From the NCBI RefSeq assembly GCF_963576545.1, contig NC_083639.1, forward strand, positions 15,688,118-15,752,117: DNA of 64,000 nt, in the 5' to 3' direction. The position numbers and the translations under genes were made by a program. Origin of the DNA: Limanda limanda (taxonomy: Eukaryota; Chordata; Actinopteri; Pleuronectiformes; Pleuronectidae). This document shows, one piece after another, positions 33,396-48,237 of this stretch (position 1 is its first letter; each line of letters starts with the position of its first letter). The notes under the pieces are model-generated. The model ran no database searches. It saw only the letters and a program-made list of their open reading frames with translations, and was not told the origin of the DNA.

Positions 33396-35927
33396 GACGG
33401 ATAACAGCACCCACAACACCGGTGAATTTCTGCGTACGTCCGAAGTGATGGTGGAAATTTGCATTTTCCGTGCTGATTGCCGGTGCTGTTTGCTTGTTTA
33501 TTCCAGTTTTATTCATATTGAACCAAATTGCACCTCCTCAGCCCATTAAGGACAAATATACCAATCGTGAAGCCGCTAAGGGTTTCAGACAGACAGAAAG
33601 AGAGACAGACGTTTGTGGAGTTAGCAGGTAGACTTTCATACACACATTTAACTTTTTTTTCTTAAAGGCCATAAGTGTATGTATGTTCTCAGTGTCTAGG
33701 GTTAGGGTGTGTGTCATAATCATAGTCAAAGCTTTATCGAGCGCTTTCAACATCAAATTCAAGAGCTGTTGCCATACGTCTGCTTGTTCTAACTCCAACA
33801 GTATCAGGTTGTGAAATAAATCACAGAGGGGGTCCACAGTGGAAGACCACCTTACTCCTTCCTCTGGTTTCACAAGATTTTCAAACTTTACAAATGGAGG
33901 GAATACTTCCACGGCTCGACCACTCTGAGGGCCAGGAATGAATCAGAGATATTTTTTTAACGTATGTATAAGTACTGCACTACACAAAAGTCTGGATTTG
34001 ATTCTTGTCTTGCACACATCTGTTTTATTTTCCACAAGGGGAAGCTGAACAAATGTCAAAGGCAAAAATGCTAACTATCTGCCACTAGATCTGCTGGAAA
34101 CAAACGAGAGCTCTGATAACCTTGAATAACTTTAAAATCTGGATCAAATAAAGGTGATGGACTGGGTTCAATGCTGTGATTTACTGGCAGTGAAACATTA
34201 AAATCCTGATGTGATTTTTATACTGGACATGATTCAATTTGACACCGTCCGTCAGAAACAAAATGTGTTTCCCACCGAGTTGTGTTCTTCGTGAGGGTCA
34301 AAAAACTTTTGAAACAGCTTTCACATCACGGAATGCAAACTCACTCCAGTGAATCACGGCCAATGAAAATCACAAAAACAATGCAATTATATTTCCCTGC
34401 GGGGATCTGCCCCGAAACACTGACCACAACCAGAGAGAAGCACACGCTGAACACTGTGACGTCAACTGAGCCTCTTGATTTATGTGCTCGCCCCATCTCG
34501 CTCAACTACTATTGTCATGCTGATAATGCACTGCTTGTCTGGCCTGTTGTCAAGGCAGCAACAAACTTACAGCACTCTCATCGCCTTGGCAACCGGGGAA
34601 CCTGCGCAAATAAACTTGGCCGGATGAGTGACAACAAAAAACAGAGAAGACAGAGAGAGAGAACATGAATACGCCAATATGCCAAATATGCAGAACTCTC
34701 AAGCTGCAGTAACACAGACACAGTTTTTGCAAAATAAGAGTGATGACGGCTTAAAACTGAGCGCTGAGGTGACTCCATCATTACCATCTCCCATCTCCAT
34801 CCATCTGAATCCAAATGACTCAAAGTCTGTGCCTGTGAGTACAGTGCCCACACAGTGCCCACACTGTGCTCACAAGCACACGCACCTAAAGTACTTGCCA
34901 AGGTACTCCACATCCTCGTGTCTGGACTGGCTACAGCATGCACCAATAAGGATCTGAAATGTGCCGTGTTTAAATTTGACAAGTGAAGTTTCTAACTTGC
35001 CATTAATCTGTCAAGACATAATTTATCTTTTACCCGGTTTATTTCTCTGCACTAACTGCACAGTTTTAAAAAGCAGGGGATGTGTGGTATGTAAAACCAC
35101 GGTCAAGTTTTCATATTTAGAATACATTACTGTTGTCAGCCTGGCTCTATAAAAGACAATATCAATGTTTATCCACCGGTCAGGTCAATATTGAAACATC
35201 TCCATAACTATTAGACTTTGGACTAAATTGATCAATTTTCTTATAAAATAAAGATATTTTTTAAATGTACTTGATGGACAAGCACAAAACGTTATTCAGA
35301 CTGTCAGAACCTTGAGTGGTTTGTCCTAGTGTCACTGTCATTTGTCCCTGCTTTTCCTGTACTGATAGCACAGGGGGGATATTTCACCTATAGGTTGGTT
35401 TACCATAAAATAATGGCACAGGCCCACATGAGCCCCTCAGAGTGGATTATACTAACACTGATGATCTCCTGATATTTGTGTCATCACCAGGTCAAAGGTT
35501 TAAATTGTCAAAGACCAGATTTATTCTCACCAGCGTCAGCTTTAATTTGTGTTTATCAGCCAATGTGAGCGTCCTTACATTAAGTAAGCAATATTGCATT
35601 GTCATGGTGTGTTAACAAGCTGTTGTCAGAATTCAGCTCTACAGAAGCACAGAAGTGCCACTGTGCCTGCTGACTACCCCGTTGTTTTCAACTCTCTATT
35701 GTCTCACTTGGTCGTTACTCTTTAAAAAGAATTAAGTCAGCAAGTCATGCTCTTAAAATAAACTGTCAAATATTTTAATTGGTATCGGCATATTGATATC
35801 CGCCTGAAAGAATCCAGAAACAATCAGGCTGTTTAGTTGTTTGTGAGTGCATTGACCCAAGGTCTCAGTAAAACAGTTTGTTCCTTCTGCTTCGGAGATT
35901 TTTCTTTTCATCTCCCGCTTCCTGCGA

Positions 35928-35946
35928 CCCCCCCCCCCCCCCCCCC
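35928..35946. repeat. Homopolymer tract, 19 C
   Basis: Nineteen consecutive C on the + strand (G19 on the minus strand), followed by ACTCCTCCTC. The minus strand could form G-quadruplexes. Exact length is likely uncertain in any assembly. Confidence 0.9.
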
Positions 35947-38900
35947 ACTCCTCCTCATCCAGACCTCCCTGCACCCACATCAGTTGATGTGTACCTGTAC
36001 AGCTCGGCACGCCGGCCTACTCTCTCATCCATGAAAGAGAGCCCTCACTTAAGAGCCTCTCTGCTGTTGATACTCAAACACACACATGTAGATTCAGGCT
36101 TGACTCATGCCGACGTGTGAGCAGAACCAAGATGACACCTCGCCCACGCCTCAGATGACGTCAAACCGCACACCGGGGAGGAGGACGGAGGGAGAGAGAC
36201 GGGGAGAGACATGAGGAAAATACATCAGTCAAAGCACTGACAGTGATATGGTGCAATGGAGTGAAGGGTTTCGTTGAGGAAAAAAGATGAGGACACAAAC
36301 AATGCAATAAATGCACACAATTTCCAATTTGCTGTCTCCCTGTTTAGTCTTTTTCAAAATGAGGCATCACATTGTGACATCAACAACATTAATAAGCCTC
36401 GTGCTTTCTCCTCACTGCTGTTTGACGGAGTGGCTGCCGGGGCTCTTCCCTCAACATTAAACAGCAGAAGTCAATCCTCCCGGGTCAGTGCGCTACTTAA
36501 GTCCACCAATAATCAGTAGGCCGGCCAAATCAATAAACCAGTGAAATACTTTAACACTGCAGAGTCATCAAGCTCCTCCTTTGCACTTTGGGCAAATGAG
36601 GCTTTGGGCTCCACAGGGATTTGGGGTCTGTAAGGAAAATAGGACACATCATTAAAGTAATGGTGAAGTCAAAGAGTGAGTGTCAGCGCCCCTAACTTCA
36701 GGGGTTAACCTAATAAACAAGATGAGCGGGGGTCATCTTGTTTATTGCTAATAACTAATCATTTTGTTCATATCTTTGAAGTGATAATCAGATATTCTAA
36801 AATCATGCATGAGCCCACGATAGAAGGATGGCACCTATGCGGTTGTGCGATGCTGACCTCTACTGGCTGCTACTGACATAAAAGCAGGCACCTTTTCTCC
36901 CAAATCATCACCGGTGAGAAATTCTTCCAAACACATGTAATCCACCTAGAACTGTGTGTTCTAAGATCCATGTTGGTACAGCTCGGATCAACGAAAGCAA
37001 CTCCCGTAGCCCACCCTCTCGCCTCAGGGTGGGAACAGGTGGCTGGAAGGAGAGAACGGTGGAGGAGAAAACAAGGGGAGGAAAGAATCAAAGAGGTCTT
37101 TGAAGTGGTGCACTGCTCAGGCCTCACTGTTCTGAGGCTGGCAGGGTTTAAAACCGGTGAGATGAGGAGATGCACGGATGGATGGAGGCTGAGGGGAAGA
37201 GAATGAGGGTTGGGGGGGGGGGTGCTGCAGAGTCAAAGCTTTAGTGAGCGGAGGTGGACGCAGGGATACAAAGGGTACAATGAACTCAGATAATATGTGA
37301 GGGCAAAGCCTAAAAGTGAACCATCAATTATTGTATCAGTTTTACATGAGTCCAATCCTCCGTGCTCCCTCTCATAAATTTATTTTTTGCGGCATTTTTT
37401 GATATTTCGCCATTAATGACGGGGCTTTGCAAGAATGAAATGGGAAGAGAAAAGGCAGAAAGACTCGTAGCAAAAGCCCAGGACAGAACCAAATCTACAG
37501 CCGCTGCAGGGGGACTCTACAGTCTCTTGGGTCATTGACAATAACCCAAATAAAGACTCTTAGCCTTGTTTTTCGTGTTTACATTATATTAAAACTGAAT
37601 CTATTTAGGTTTTAAAGTTATTTTCAGATATTTTTGGGCATTGTAGAACTAAATAGTGGGACAGATTTTAAGCCTGGAAGGAGGAGAAACGGCTTTGGAG
37701 ACATGCAGCAAAGGGTCGGGTCAGAACTGAACCTGCAACCTCTGCAGAGGACTTAAACCTCACATGGGGTGCCACTCAGCCAGGTGAACAGGAGCCTCAC
37801 GTTTTGAGCTGTGTGAAGATAATTCAAGACCTTGGTGTCTGTGATATTGACCTCGGTGTCTTAAAATAGTCGTTGGTCACTATCTCACATCTATCTCCTC
37901 CAACTCTCCACCAACACTGCTTTCTCCAGAGCTATAGGCCAAATCCACTTGTTTATACAGCCCCAGAGGAAATCAGAGTTTGATGTGAGAGAGGCTTTCA
38001 TGATTCCAAGACAAACCTAATCTACTAAGTGTTTTCAAGCAACCTGGGATTTGGCACACAGCTGTTGAGCTGCTGAGAGCTCGTGCACCTTGTGGGAGAC
38101 AGTGGAGCTTCCACAGCAGGATGTCAATGAAAGGTCTCTGAATGAGAATGAGGGTGAGCAGGTGTGTGTGCGTTCTAACGTGAAATTAAAATTACATTGG
38201 ACCAGTGGTTGTGCTTCACACCTTTCTTAGTCCCACTGGTGATAATGTGTATTACCACAGATTGCAAGATGAAAAATTCATTAGTAACTTCACATGGGAA
38301 TGATATCAGTTACTGTAGCTCAGGGCAGAAGCTGCACATCCAGCAGCCAAAGTGCCTGGAGAAACCTAACCGCAGCGAAACCGTCACGATGACATGAATT
38401 AACTCTCTAAGTTGGGTGGGCGGGGGTGGACTTGCGAGCTCCGATAACGATAAATGCAAACTCGACGCGTACGACAGCGGTGAGCCTGCCTCTCTTTATT
38501 TCCAGTGACAGTTCAAAGGCATCTCAGCCCACTAAGCCTTCATTAAAGCATGGATCAGCACCAGGGAAAAAATCGGGCGGAATTAGCATCGCTAGCGCAC
38601 AAGTCAGTGAGCATTACAGAGGTTTGCTAATGTGAGACAGGTGAAATCTGTGCTACAAGTGGATCCAAAGCCACGAGCATTCTGGTTATAATTTACAGCC
38701 AAACGCACCACAGTTCTGAAAAACAGTAAAAAGCATTTCAATTCAGATGGAGACCATTTCATTTTACTTATGTTGTTTGGTGCTTTGATGCTATTTTATC
38801 AACTATATTGTTTTCCCTCTCTGACAGGGCTTTGTAAACTATTTACTATTATACCACAATTTCAAACACACAATGTACTTTGAACACTGCGATTGACTTC

Positions 38901-39044
38901 TGGATTTCTTCTTCACTAGATAAAATGCACTTTCCAGCGTCACTCAATTATGGCAACAACCTGCAACAAAGCCCTTTTTTAAATGTAAGTTGGGAGGATT
39001 TTATATAAGTGAGACATAATGGACAGTCAGTGTTGAGTTTTTCT

Positions 39045-39120
39045 CAGTAGATAGATAGATAAGCTTTATTTAGACAGGGTACAAACGGATTGATAGCATA
39101 GCGTTTACAGTGGTGCCCTG
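39045..39120 (-). repeat. LINE-like 3' tail with (TATC)n, minus orientation
   Basis: Read on the minus strand, AATAAAGC precedes TATCTATCTATC. Fish non-LTR elements often end in AATAAAGT(ATCT)n. About 60 bp of the adjoining sequence may belong to it. Confidence 0.4.
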
Positions 39121-42100
39121 TATTTACATAAATATGTGAAAATTACAATGTAGAGGAGTAACATCTCTTAAAAAAGGGGATTACCTGATATGAGACAACA
39201 TATTAAAACAAACATACCATTTTCTATGAGAGACTAAACAGACTTTTCTGATGCCTATCGCTCTTAATCCAAACACAGGAGCACCTGTTAGAGATGACCT
39301 TGATAAGAAGAGACTTAGGTGGATCAGACTGACACTATATACCGGCTCTATTATACACTAGCTGCCTGAAAACACTACACACACTTATACAGCTGTCCAA
39401 CACAAAGAATCTATATGAAGTATACGTTAGGTTTTCCAATATATTAGCTTCAGTACAGTCATGCTCTTTGTGCATCACTTCTTGGATGAGTGATGTATGG
39501 ACACTGACTTTATCAGTTGGCTGGATCATAGTTTAAGAATAGTCATAGGATGCTCAGTGGGGTTTAATCATCTCTACGCTGGAAAAATGTGTTTGTTAAT
39601 AAATGTGTTACTAGCCTGGTTGTCATCACAGAACTGAAAGAGATGGGACTAAAGAGGGCCAATTTAGAATTTTAATGTGTTCACTTAACCTACTTAATTT
39701 CTTCTTTTCTTTTATCGTACACTGTGCCCTATTGGGACTGTTTAGCTTATAGCATCACCCTGAAATTAAAATTAAAGTCCCAGGCTCCTGCAGCTGTTCC
39801 TGGACCTGGGGATAAAGTTGGACATGTTGCCTCCTGCTGGTTTCAACTCCTTTGAAACAGCCTTACTTAATTTGACAAAACATGTAAATAATTTGATTTT
39901 TATAATTGTTATTTATTTGTCCACCAGGATGCTGGTAGGGGGATTATTTAGCATATATAGGATCTGAGATAGCAAAGCAGTTTCCCAGGGTACACTGTAA
40001 AAGAAAAAACACTTATGGTCAAACTACAGTAAAAAACAAATGCAAATACAACATTCAGCAATAGGATATCATTTTTGTATTTTTTACATATAGAGTTCAA
40101 TGTTATTAAAAATCCAAGACTGATCTCGATCTTGTGAAATAAATCTATAATTTCCCAATATATTAATTTACAGATTACAACTTTTATTTTCTTCAGCAAA
40201 GTCTGTTTCATTGTATCTTTTATAGTATTTATACTTAATTTAGAAACTAAACAGTATATAATTCAGTATATATATTTGTGAAATAACTTATTTTGCAAAG
40301 CAGGCTTCAATTGGGAGAAAATTGAGGAGAAAGTTCAAAACTGATGTGGAACCACAACTATTTTCAGTGGAAAGTAAAAGACAGACAAATTGTCCTAAAT
40401 GCTGCTAGGGACATAATGGGAATCAATATATTCATAACATCATTGCATCATATTTGTATTCTGTCAGTTTATCAGTTACCCAAATTATTTTAATTCAGAT
40501 ATATTCCCATTTAAGCCTTTCTCATTAATTTGTTTTTCCCCCCGTTTGTTCTATCATATTGTCATGCACTGGGGCTTCTTAGTGAAAACACAGGAGACTT
40601 CCTTACACAAATTAAAAGAAAATGGAATTTTTTTCCAGTGAGAGAGCATCAGCATTAAATTGCATTATACGTTCTTCTGTTTAGTTTCACCTGAGGGTTA
40701 CCTGAATAATAAACTTGGTCAATAAAACTGCATCACGCTGTTGTGTGGAGTGCATACGCTTTGAAACTCATCATGCAGTACTAATGATACAGCAGCTACA
40801 GCGAGTAACAGAGGCAATTACATGCAGCGAGCAATGAGGCAACCCAACACCTCACAGCATCTCCTGTTGCACCCAGAACCCACCTGGTGGATGAGATGAC
40901 ACGACCTGCTGCCGTCTCTCAGAACTCATCCATCTTTCTTTTGGACATGACAATGACACTCACTCTTTTGAGAGATGCACAACATACACTCTAAGTACAT
41001 GCAAATATATCACGATACACCAACAAGCTATTTTTGTTTCTGGCTGTAAAGCATCTGGTACTGAGGTATCACACAATCATAATTACATGATGTATCTACA
41101 CCAGAGGAGAGGGATAATTTCCGCTCTCCTGACAGGGTTTACAAATACACAGGCAGCCAACAAAACACCCGGCAGCTCCGTCGCACCAAATCAATCAGAA
41201 GAGGCTTCAAATATTCTGCCTGAAGAAGCAATAAGTTGGGTTGTTATCAAAGCTTGAGCGACCATTCAGAATATCTAATAAGAATTTGGGAATCACAGTG
41301 GATTCTTCTGCACTGAAAGACTGCGTGTCTTACAAATCGCAGGCAGTGTGTTTCTCTACCTGTGCTCATTATTAAAACTCCCAAGTGAAGACAGAGGAAA
41401 TGAGGAATACTACAGGAATTCAGTCGTGATCTGCTTTTCTTTCTGTGACCTCTACGAGCGTTTCTGTGTCACATCATCTGCCCCGGTGAATTCTGATGCT
41501 GGGATTTCATTGGAATTCCGCAGCTGACCAACAGGCCCCTCAGGATCTCAGCCCCGGCTTAATGGTAAGACCATCTTTGTTGCCGTGACCGCCATGCATA
41601 ATCCTCACTGTATCTGAATCATTACAGTCAAATCAAACGATGGGTTTCGTGTGTTTCTCTGTGGGCGGCGTGGCGTGATTTGAGTGGAATGGGAAGAAGA
41701 AGAAGCGAGAGAATGAAACATCAGCAGGGAATGAAATGAGAGCGATGGGATGGGACAAGTCCAGCCGAACACTGTCAGAGATCCTCAAAGGTCAAACTAT
41801 GATTTATTCCAGGGCTTCACAGTTCCCCAGGTTTCCATTATGTGTGAACATCACTCATATATTACATGACCCTGCAGCCCTGTCAAAATACAACCACTTC
41901 AGAGTAAATCGCGCCCTATATGCAACGACAAAAAACTTGCCCAATAGAAAACCCAGCTTAACAAGTCATTTGCCTCCTGAACCCATGTTGAGTGCCATCG
42001 CAGCTGCTTTCTGCACCAACACCAGCCCAGGGAGGGAGAGAGGACAGCAGGACGGAGAATGTTTTCCTCCCCGGATACTGTGAAGTGGTGAGGCTTACTA

Positions 42101-45100
42101 TCTCCATGCCAATACCCAGACACAGCTTCTGTGATAAATCTGCTAAATTCTCTTTTGTGTGCACTGACCACCAATGGCTTCTTCTTTCTTTCTCCTCCTC
42201 TTCACCTCAAGTCTTCTTCTTCTCTGCCAAAATAACCAGGACCCATTCATATGCCTGGTCACCCTGACAGTTTTATTTGCCGGGCCGTCATGTTAACATA
42301 GTGAATGGCCCGGCCGGCCTGTGTTATGCAGATCACACAGGGTTACCGAGGGGACAGACTTCAGCGAGCCTTTCAGGGCCGGGTTAAAACTCAACCCTGA
42401 TCCCTCTTGTTCTGCTGCAGTCATCCTCCTTTTTTTTCTCTTCTCTTCTCTTCTTCTTCTTCCCCCTCACTACTGCTTTTAGCCAGCTACAGTTTCAACC
42501 AAGGCCCTGTCGCACACAAGGACCGGCTTTGTCCAGCTCTGGCAAAACCTGAACTAAACCTGCTGCTGTAAATGAAGTTTATGTTGTGCTCTAGACCGGG
42601 AGGAAATGAAGAAAGAGCAAATGGCAAGATCTCATGGCATAAATCCTCCTTTGTAATCAGCTTCACGTGCGGAATGAGCCAACCCTGTGCAACAGGTCAA
42701 GTGTAACCTTTTACAACGCACCTCTAAAGCACACATGAATCATGCAGAGGAGCGTCATATGATCGTGATCAGATAGTAAATTCACACTCAGGGCACATGT
42801 TAATAAGCCTGGTAATGAGGCTCATTAGCACAAGGAAAAGCAATCAAGCCAAAGGCAAAGCATTAATAATTCAGATGAAGCATGTTGTGCAAGAAGAAAC
42901 TAACCTGCCCACAGCAGTCAACTCAGCTTACTGGGTTACACAGGTACTGGCACACAATCAGCCAGGTAACACAAACTCTTTGTCTTTTTTTGTATTAGTT
43001 TGTAAGTGCAATTTTAAGAGTTTTCCAACTACCAATAAGTGCAATCATTTATTTGTATGTGATGTAGTGTGCATTGTACCTTATGTCTGTGTCTTTGTTT
43101 TAAAAATGTCTAACAGCGTCTACACCATTTCTAAAGATGAGCTGAGAGGAGGATGGTATCCTGGGTGTCCTGTCCTTTCAACCAGTTATGCCACGCACGA
43201 TTCCACAGCATAGCGGCTAATGGTCAAACCCAGATGCATGCAAGCAGCTTCGTTATTGTATATTTCTATCACACAGGATCTGGCTAGACACCCTACGTAA
43301 AATCTAAGATTTAGTTACCCAGAGCCCCAGCTGAAATCTGACTGGCCGCTGAAGTGCCCCTCTCCTGTCAGTAGTCTTTTTTTCTCTGGCCGACAATACT
43401 AACATTATATATTGTACAATTTGTTAAGATTTTTTTCCAAAGCTTTTTTGAAGTACACGAATTACAGTTAAAAATATATTCACCGGTGTGTGGCTTTGCT
43501 CAAAGCTATAAAGCTAACAGTGTACAGGGAATAACTTGAATATGATGAATCATGACTTCTGCATGAAAGTTGAACATATAATTGGCCACTCTGTGTAAAT
43601 TGTGGCCCCTTAATGGCCCCTGATTTAGATAAATCCTAAATATGCCACTGGTTACCCCTTTCCACTTTCTGACAGCACATTTTTTTGGAGATGAAAGTTT
43701 GTGGACACTGGGTTTTTCACTCACACTTGAGTCAAACAATTTCAGTAAGAAAATTCTCCAGGGTAGAGCTTTGGTAGGCCTGGGTGATTCCAAATACCCA
43801 ACACTATACAGGCTCCACTCTTTTCTCTGAATGGGAAATGCTTCAACACCCTCAGTCAACTTAGTATAAAAGACCAGTCTGAACCCCGCCCCCCCTCCCC
43901 CCCAGGGGCTCTGCTTAGTGGAAGCATCTTACACAGCGGCAATATGGAGGACAGAGGGGGGATAAGCAGAGTCAGTATATGTACAGTATCTATTTTCATC
44001 TACTGAATATTTAGTGGATCATCAATAATTTAGCGAATTCTAAGACAAAAATGTGTTAAAAGTTCAAAGACCATGTAGCTGTAACATATTCATTCTATAA
44101 GAGCTCCATTCCTGTGGCCTCAGTTAAACAGCACATGTCCATCAACAATTATAGACACAACAGGAATCCAAGGAATCCCAAAAGATATTAAAGCACCAAG
44201 GGAAGACAAATTATATTTCTGTCACACAAAACCACGCTATCTTCTGTGAATCTCTTAATTAATTCACGTCCACACTCCTCCCATAATGTGAGGTGACAAC
44301 AGTTGACACTTATTGCTTTTAAAAAGGTCTTAAGTGAAAAAGGTCAAGACAAGGGAGCTAAATGCTGAACCTGAAAAAGTCACATGTGCACAGTGACAAT
44401 GCTAACAAGCTGTTGTTAAGCAGTTACAATGATTACCATGGTCACAATCTTTGTTTAGCATGGTAGGATGCTAACAGCTGCTCAGGACCAAAGTGATGGA
44501 TCAATACAGGGACATAACTTTACCCCAATAGAGCCACACTGCTCACATGACATATTTCATATCTCCAGTTCTTAGAGATGAATAATAGATCATGACTGGT
44601 AGAGTGTAAAGCTGCCTTCAGACATGCACCGAGGTTGACAGGGCTGTATGTGAGAATGCAAATTTCTGGGTCAGTTGATCCGGACATTTTTCAGAACTTT
44701 ATATATATACTTATGATACAAATATCTCAAAATGAACAAGAGACACTGACAAAGATGTCAACCTGGAGAGACAACGAGATTGAAATGCTTTTTGCGATAA
44801 GGGCTGACGCAAATGTGCTGTAAACAAAAACATGTGATTTCTGAAGTTGAATTTATATGTCACGTCCTGCCTCCTGCATGATCTCCTCAGACGCCACCCT
44901 CGCCTGAGTGTTCCAGCCATTGTCCAGTTTTGTGAATGCGGCCAAATGCCTAATTTTTCTGACATATCGTAGACTTCATGTCTGGAAAGGTGAGTTTACA
45001 AGTACAGCAGTTCACATGCACCATAATGTCTCCGTGTCTGAATCAACAAACCAAATCTATGTGAAACTGTTGTTTTCTTTGGTTGAATGAGAAACAGACA

Positions 45101-46984
45101 AAACAGCATTTAGTTTGTGACCACAGGAGACAGCATGTAGGGGGCAGCACATCCCCCTCATCTCACTATCTCTAATCTCAGGGTCACTTCAAGTCCACCG
45201 CATTCCCAAACACCAGCACATCTAACCTACCCTGTAAAATAAGCATGAAAACACTTTGAGTTTTGCCTGAGAAAGAAGCAGGACATTCTTTGTGAAACAG
45301 CCAAAGTTTTCTCCTCAGTAACAAAGACTGGTCAGAGCAATAAAACAGCCTTTTTTGGCCTCCACACACAAAGTCAGGCTCCTTTTACTCCGTGTCCACT
45401 GACAACGTTTTAGTCCAGTTTGGCGGACGGGATAAAGTTGACTTGTTATTGTGAGACTGCAAAGACGGAGGCAATAAAGGCTACATTCCTGAGCCCACGG
45501 TTGCCCCTGCACTAGTTTACTTTACAGCAAAGGGACACGGTCTTTACGGTACAGGCCCAGCCCAATCTGTTGTGGTTCAATATTAGAAGAGAAAACACTC
45601 GATAAATCCATTTTCCAGCCGTGTCAGCTTTGAATAATCTGCTTCCAACTTGGAAGACTTTTCTTTTACCAAAAGCCTAAAGAGTTTTTCCTTTTTTTAT
45701 GAGGTATTAGGAATAATTGCCGTGTAGTATTGCAGGATGAATTCAAACCCTTACAGACTGCGCAGGTGTAAGAAGAATTTAACTGAATCAAACAGTTATA
45801 TTTTCTTTACACTGTTTACTTTAGTTGGTTGTAATTTAGGCTTTTCCTCCCCAGCGAATCCTCTATGAAGCAAGTCAAGCAGCTTATTGTGTTGCACGAT
45901 TGCAATGGAGGATTTGTAATCAGTACATGACGTGGTTTAGAATTTTGTTTGTCTCCACAAACTTCATCTCCAGCAGCCACCTTAAAGTATAAATTCAGTG
46001 ATACAGCTCATAACCCCTCCATTAAGGCGGTACTGCTAATAGTGTGAGTTTGTTATTGAGTGGTTGTGGGATGTAAGGATCAGCTGATGCTAATAAACCC
46101 ACACTTGTGTGACTCTCTGTGCGTTGCATTCCTTTAAACAGAGTCTCACACATTAGACACAGTCTTCCACGCACTAACCCGAACCACCTGCACTTCATCG
46201 CAGGAACACGTCCTCTCACAATACACAGTTTTGTTTCGCAGCATAACCTGGTTTACTTCCGGCCAGTTGTGACCGAGTGAGTTCGGGAGCCTCAGGCGTG
46301 AATCCTCCCCGCTGCATTAAAGGTCTTAGAGGAAAAACTATTATCTCAGAGCCCACAGGGCCAGAACAATGGCTCCTTCACAGGAGTATGCATGACTGAT
46401 TCTATTCAACACACCAAGGGTCTGGAGGGTTTCCTCCTCAACTCTACGCGTCTTGGAGAAGAAACACTGTTTCTTTTATATTGCACTGTACATAAACTGA
46501 TTTCTAGTGGCTTAATCGGCTGGTTACAGTATGTGTCGTTTTTTACAGCAAAGCAAATAATTACTGGTTTCAACTCTTCGTGTGGATTAATTCAGCGATG
46601 TGTAAAAATGTAAATAAGCATCACACCAGAACTATGGCATGATATTGACCTCCCTCCTGTCTGGAGTAAACTACAGATCAGGGGGGTAATGACAGTGTGG
46701 GCATCAAAGTGAATTTGATTCATGGATGAATCGATGGTCTTACCTCCATGCGTGCAGGGAAAAGCCAGGACACTGATCTCCACAGGTGATACAGGGCTGT
46801 CCTCTCTGGAGCTCATCCGCAGGGCTCAGCTTGGGACAAACACAAACACAGATGGGATTGACAACCTCTATTTGTTTATACAGCACTTATTATGTCTAAA
46901 GAGATGGACAATTATATCAAGATAAACATTTTCACATGGTCGATATTGATAATTATGGCAATAAATGTCACAGTATTATTTCTT

Positions 46985-47095
46985 TTAAGTTTGAAGACTG
47001 ATTTTTGATTGAAGGTTGTGGTTTAGTCTCCCTTAAACTCTGGGAAATTACCCAATTTGGGATCAATTAATCTATCTATCTATCTATCTATCTAT
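46985..47095 (+). repeat. LINE-like 3' tail with (ATCT)n
   Basis: GGGAAATTACCCAATTTGG and GGATCAATTAA run directly into about six TCTA units (47071-47095). This resembles the ending of fish non-LTR elements (GGATCAATAAAGTATCTATC). The body is truncated. Confidence 0.5.
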
Positions 47096-48237
47096 GAGTA
47101 GAGAAATATAAATACTTGATAAACAGCAAAAACCATTACAAACCTGAGGTATATCAAGTGTTAGACCTCCTGTGTTTGCACAATGCATAAGCTTTACATC
47201 AATATATAAAGGTACTTTTGTTAATTTGCTATTGATACAAATACATTGATATAATTATTGATATTCTAATGGTGGTTGATTTTTATCATTGTGTCATGCA
47301 CAATATGTGCCCCCCAAACCAGACCTACAAGACAACATTATAGAAAAAGACAAGTTCAAAAACAGAAAGAAATGAGAGAAGCAGCCCCAATAACAATACG
47401 TAGAAACAAATGTAGTCAACTTATTAACATTAAACTATTTAATTATGTCTTCATCAGTGCAGCCGAACATTTCTGGATTTTAAACAGAAATTTCCTGTTG
47501 TACAGCTCATCTTAACTTTTCAAAATCAGGACAATGCGGACAATGTGTGATTTTCATTCTCAACCTCTCTTAATTCACACAGCCTGTTTATCACAGGGAT
47601 GTTTTTAAATAAACCAACTTGGAGGACCAGATAAAATATTTTTTTTCACAGCTGTTGAAGTAAACACCTTTGACTTCTCCATAAGTTTCCTCTAATATTA
47701 GACCCAGTGCCAGAAGTGTGCTTGATTTGAAAATGTGTGAAATATATATTTGAAAAATGTGCACACATTTGGTTTTAACCACTTCTCTTCATTTGGCAGG
47801 TAAATAAGTATGTTTTCAAGCTGCATGATATATTATTTCTAAATTATTCCTTTATTGTCCAGTCCTACCTTTGTCCTTTTCAACACCAACTCAACCAACC
47901 TGGAAACTCTTCATGTCAGAGACTCACTCTTCTGTGAGTTATTCACCTACTGTGAAAACTTACTGCAAAACACTATACACACAATGTGTGCAACTTTTAC
48001 GCAAGTTTTACATTTTCTTCATGTAACTTGTGAAGCCAACAAGTTGAATAAGTATTGATGATGTTGATGAGGCTTGTGTGCCAGGGCTTTTTCATAACAC
48101 ACGTAACCTGATGCCCTTGGCAACAGGAGCAGGAACAAGAACAACTTCACAACTTGAAACAATAAGACGCGTGCGTAATGGCACGTCGATACACGCGCTA
48201 TGGAAACCTCAAAAACAACCTTGTTGCCAATACTTAC

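Larger units (their letters stand above)
33396..48237. other. Noncoding DNA, no supported gene
   Basis: Low-GC DNA with a poly-C run at 35.9 kb, two TGACGTCA sites (34457-34464, 36156-36163), a CT-rich tract (42425-42470) and LINE-tail remnants with GATA/ATCT repeats at 39.05 and 47.07 kb. No set of exons with compatible phases was seen. If the exon at 48238-48279 belongs to prickle2, this is its first intron. Confidence 0.55.

Noticed and set aside
33700..33716. GGGTTAGGGT, telomere-like
   Set aside because: Fewer than two TTAGGG units; too short to be an interstitial telomeric array.
36870..37175. 101-codon minus-strand frame at 36.9-37.2 kb
   Set aside because: No domain, no splice context, and a purine-rich + strand that naturally lacks stops on the other strand.
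42279..42314. GCCGGGCC ... GGCCCGGC inverted repeat
   Set aside because: Only 8-bp arms around a 20-bp loop; expected now and then in a GC-rich patch and not tied to any gene.
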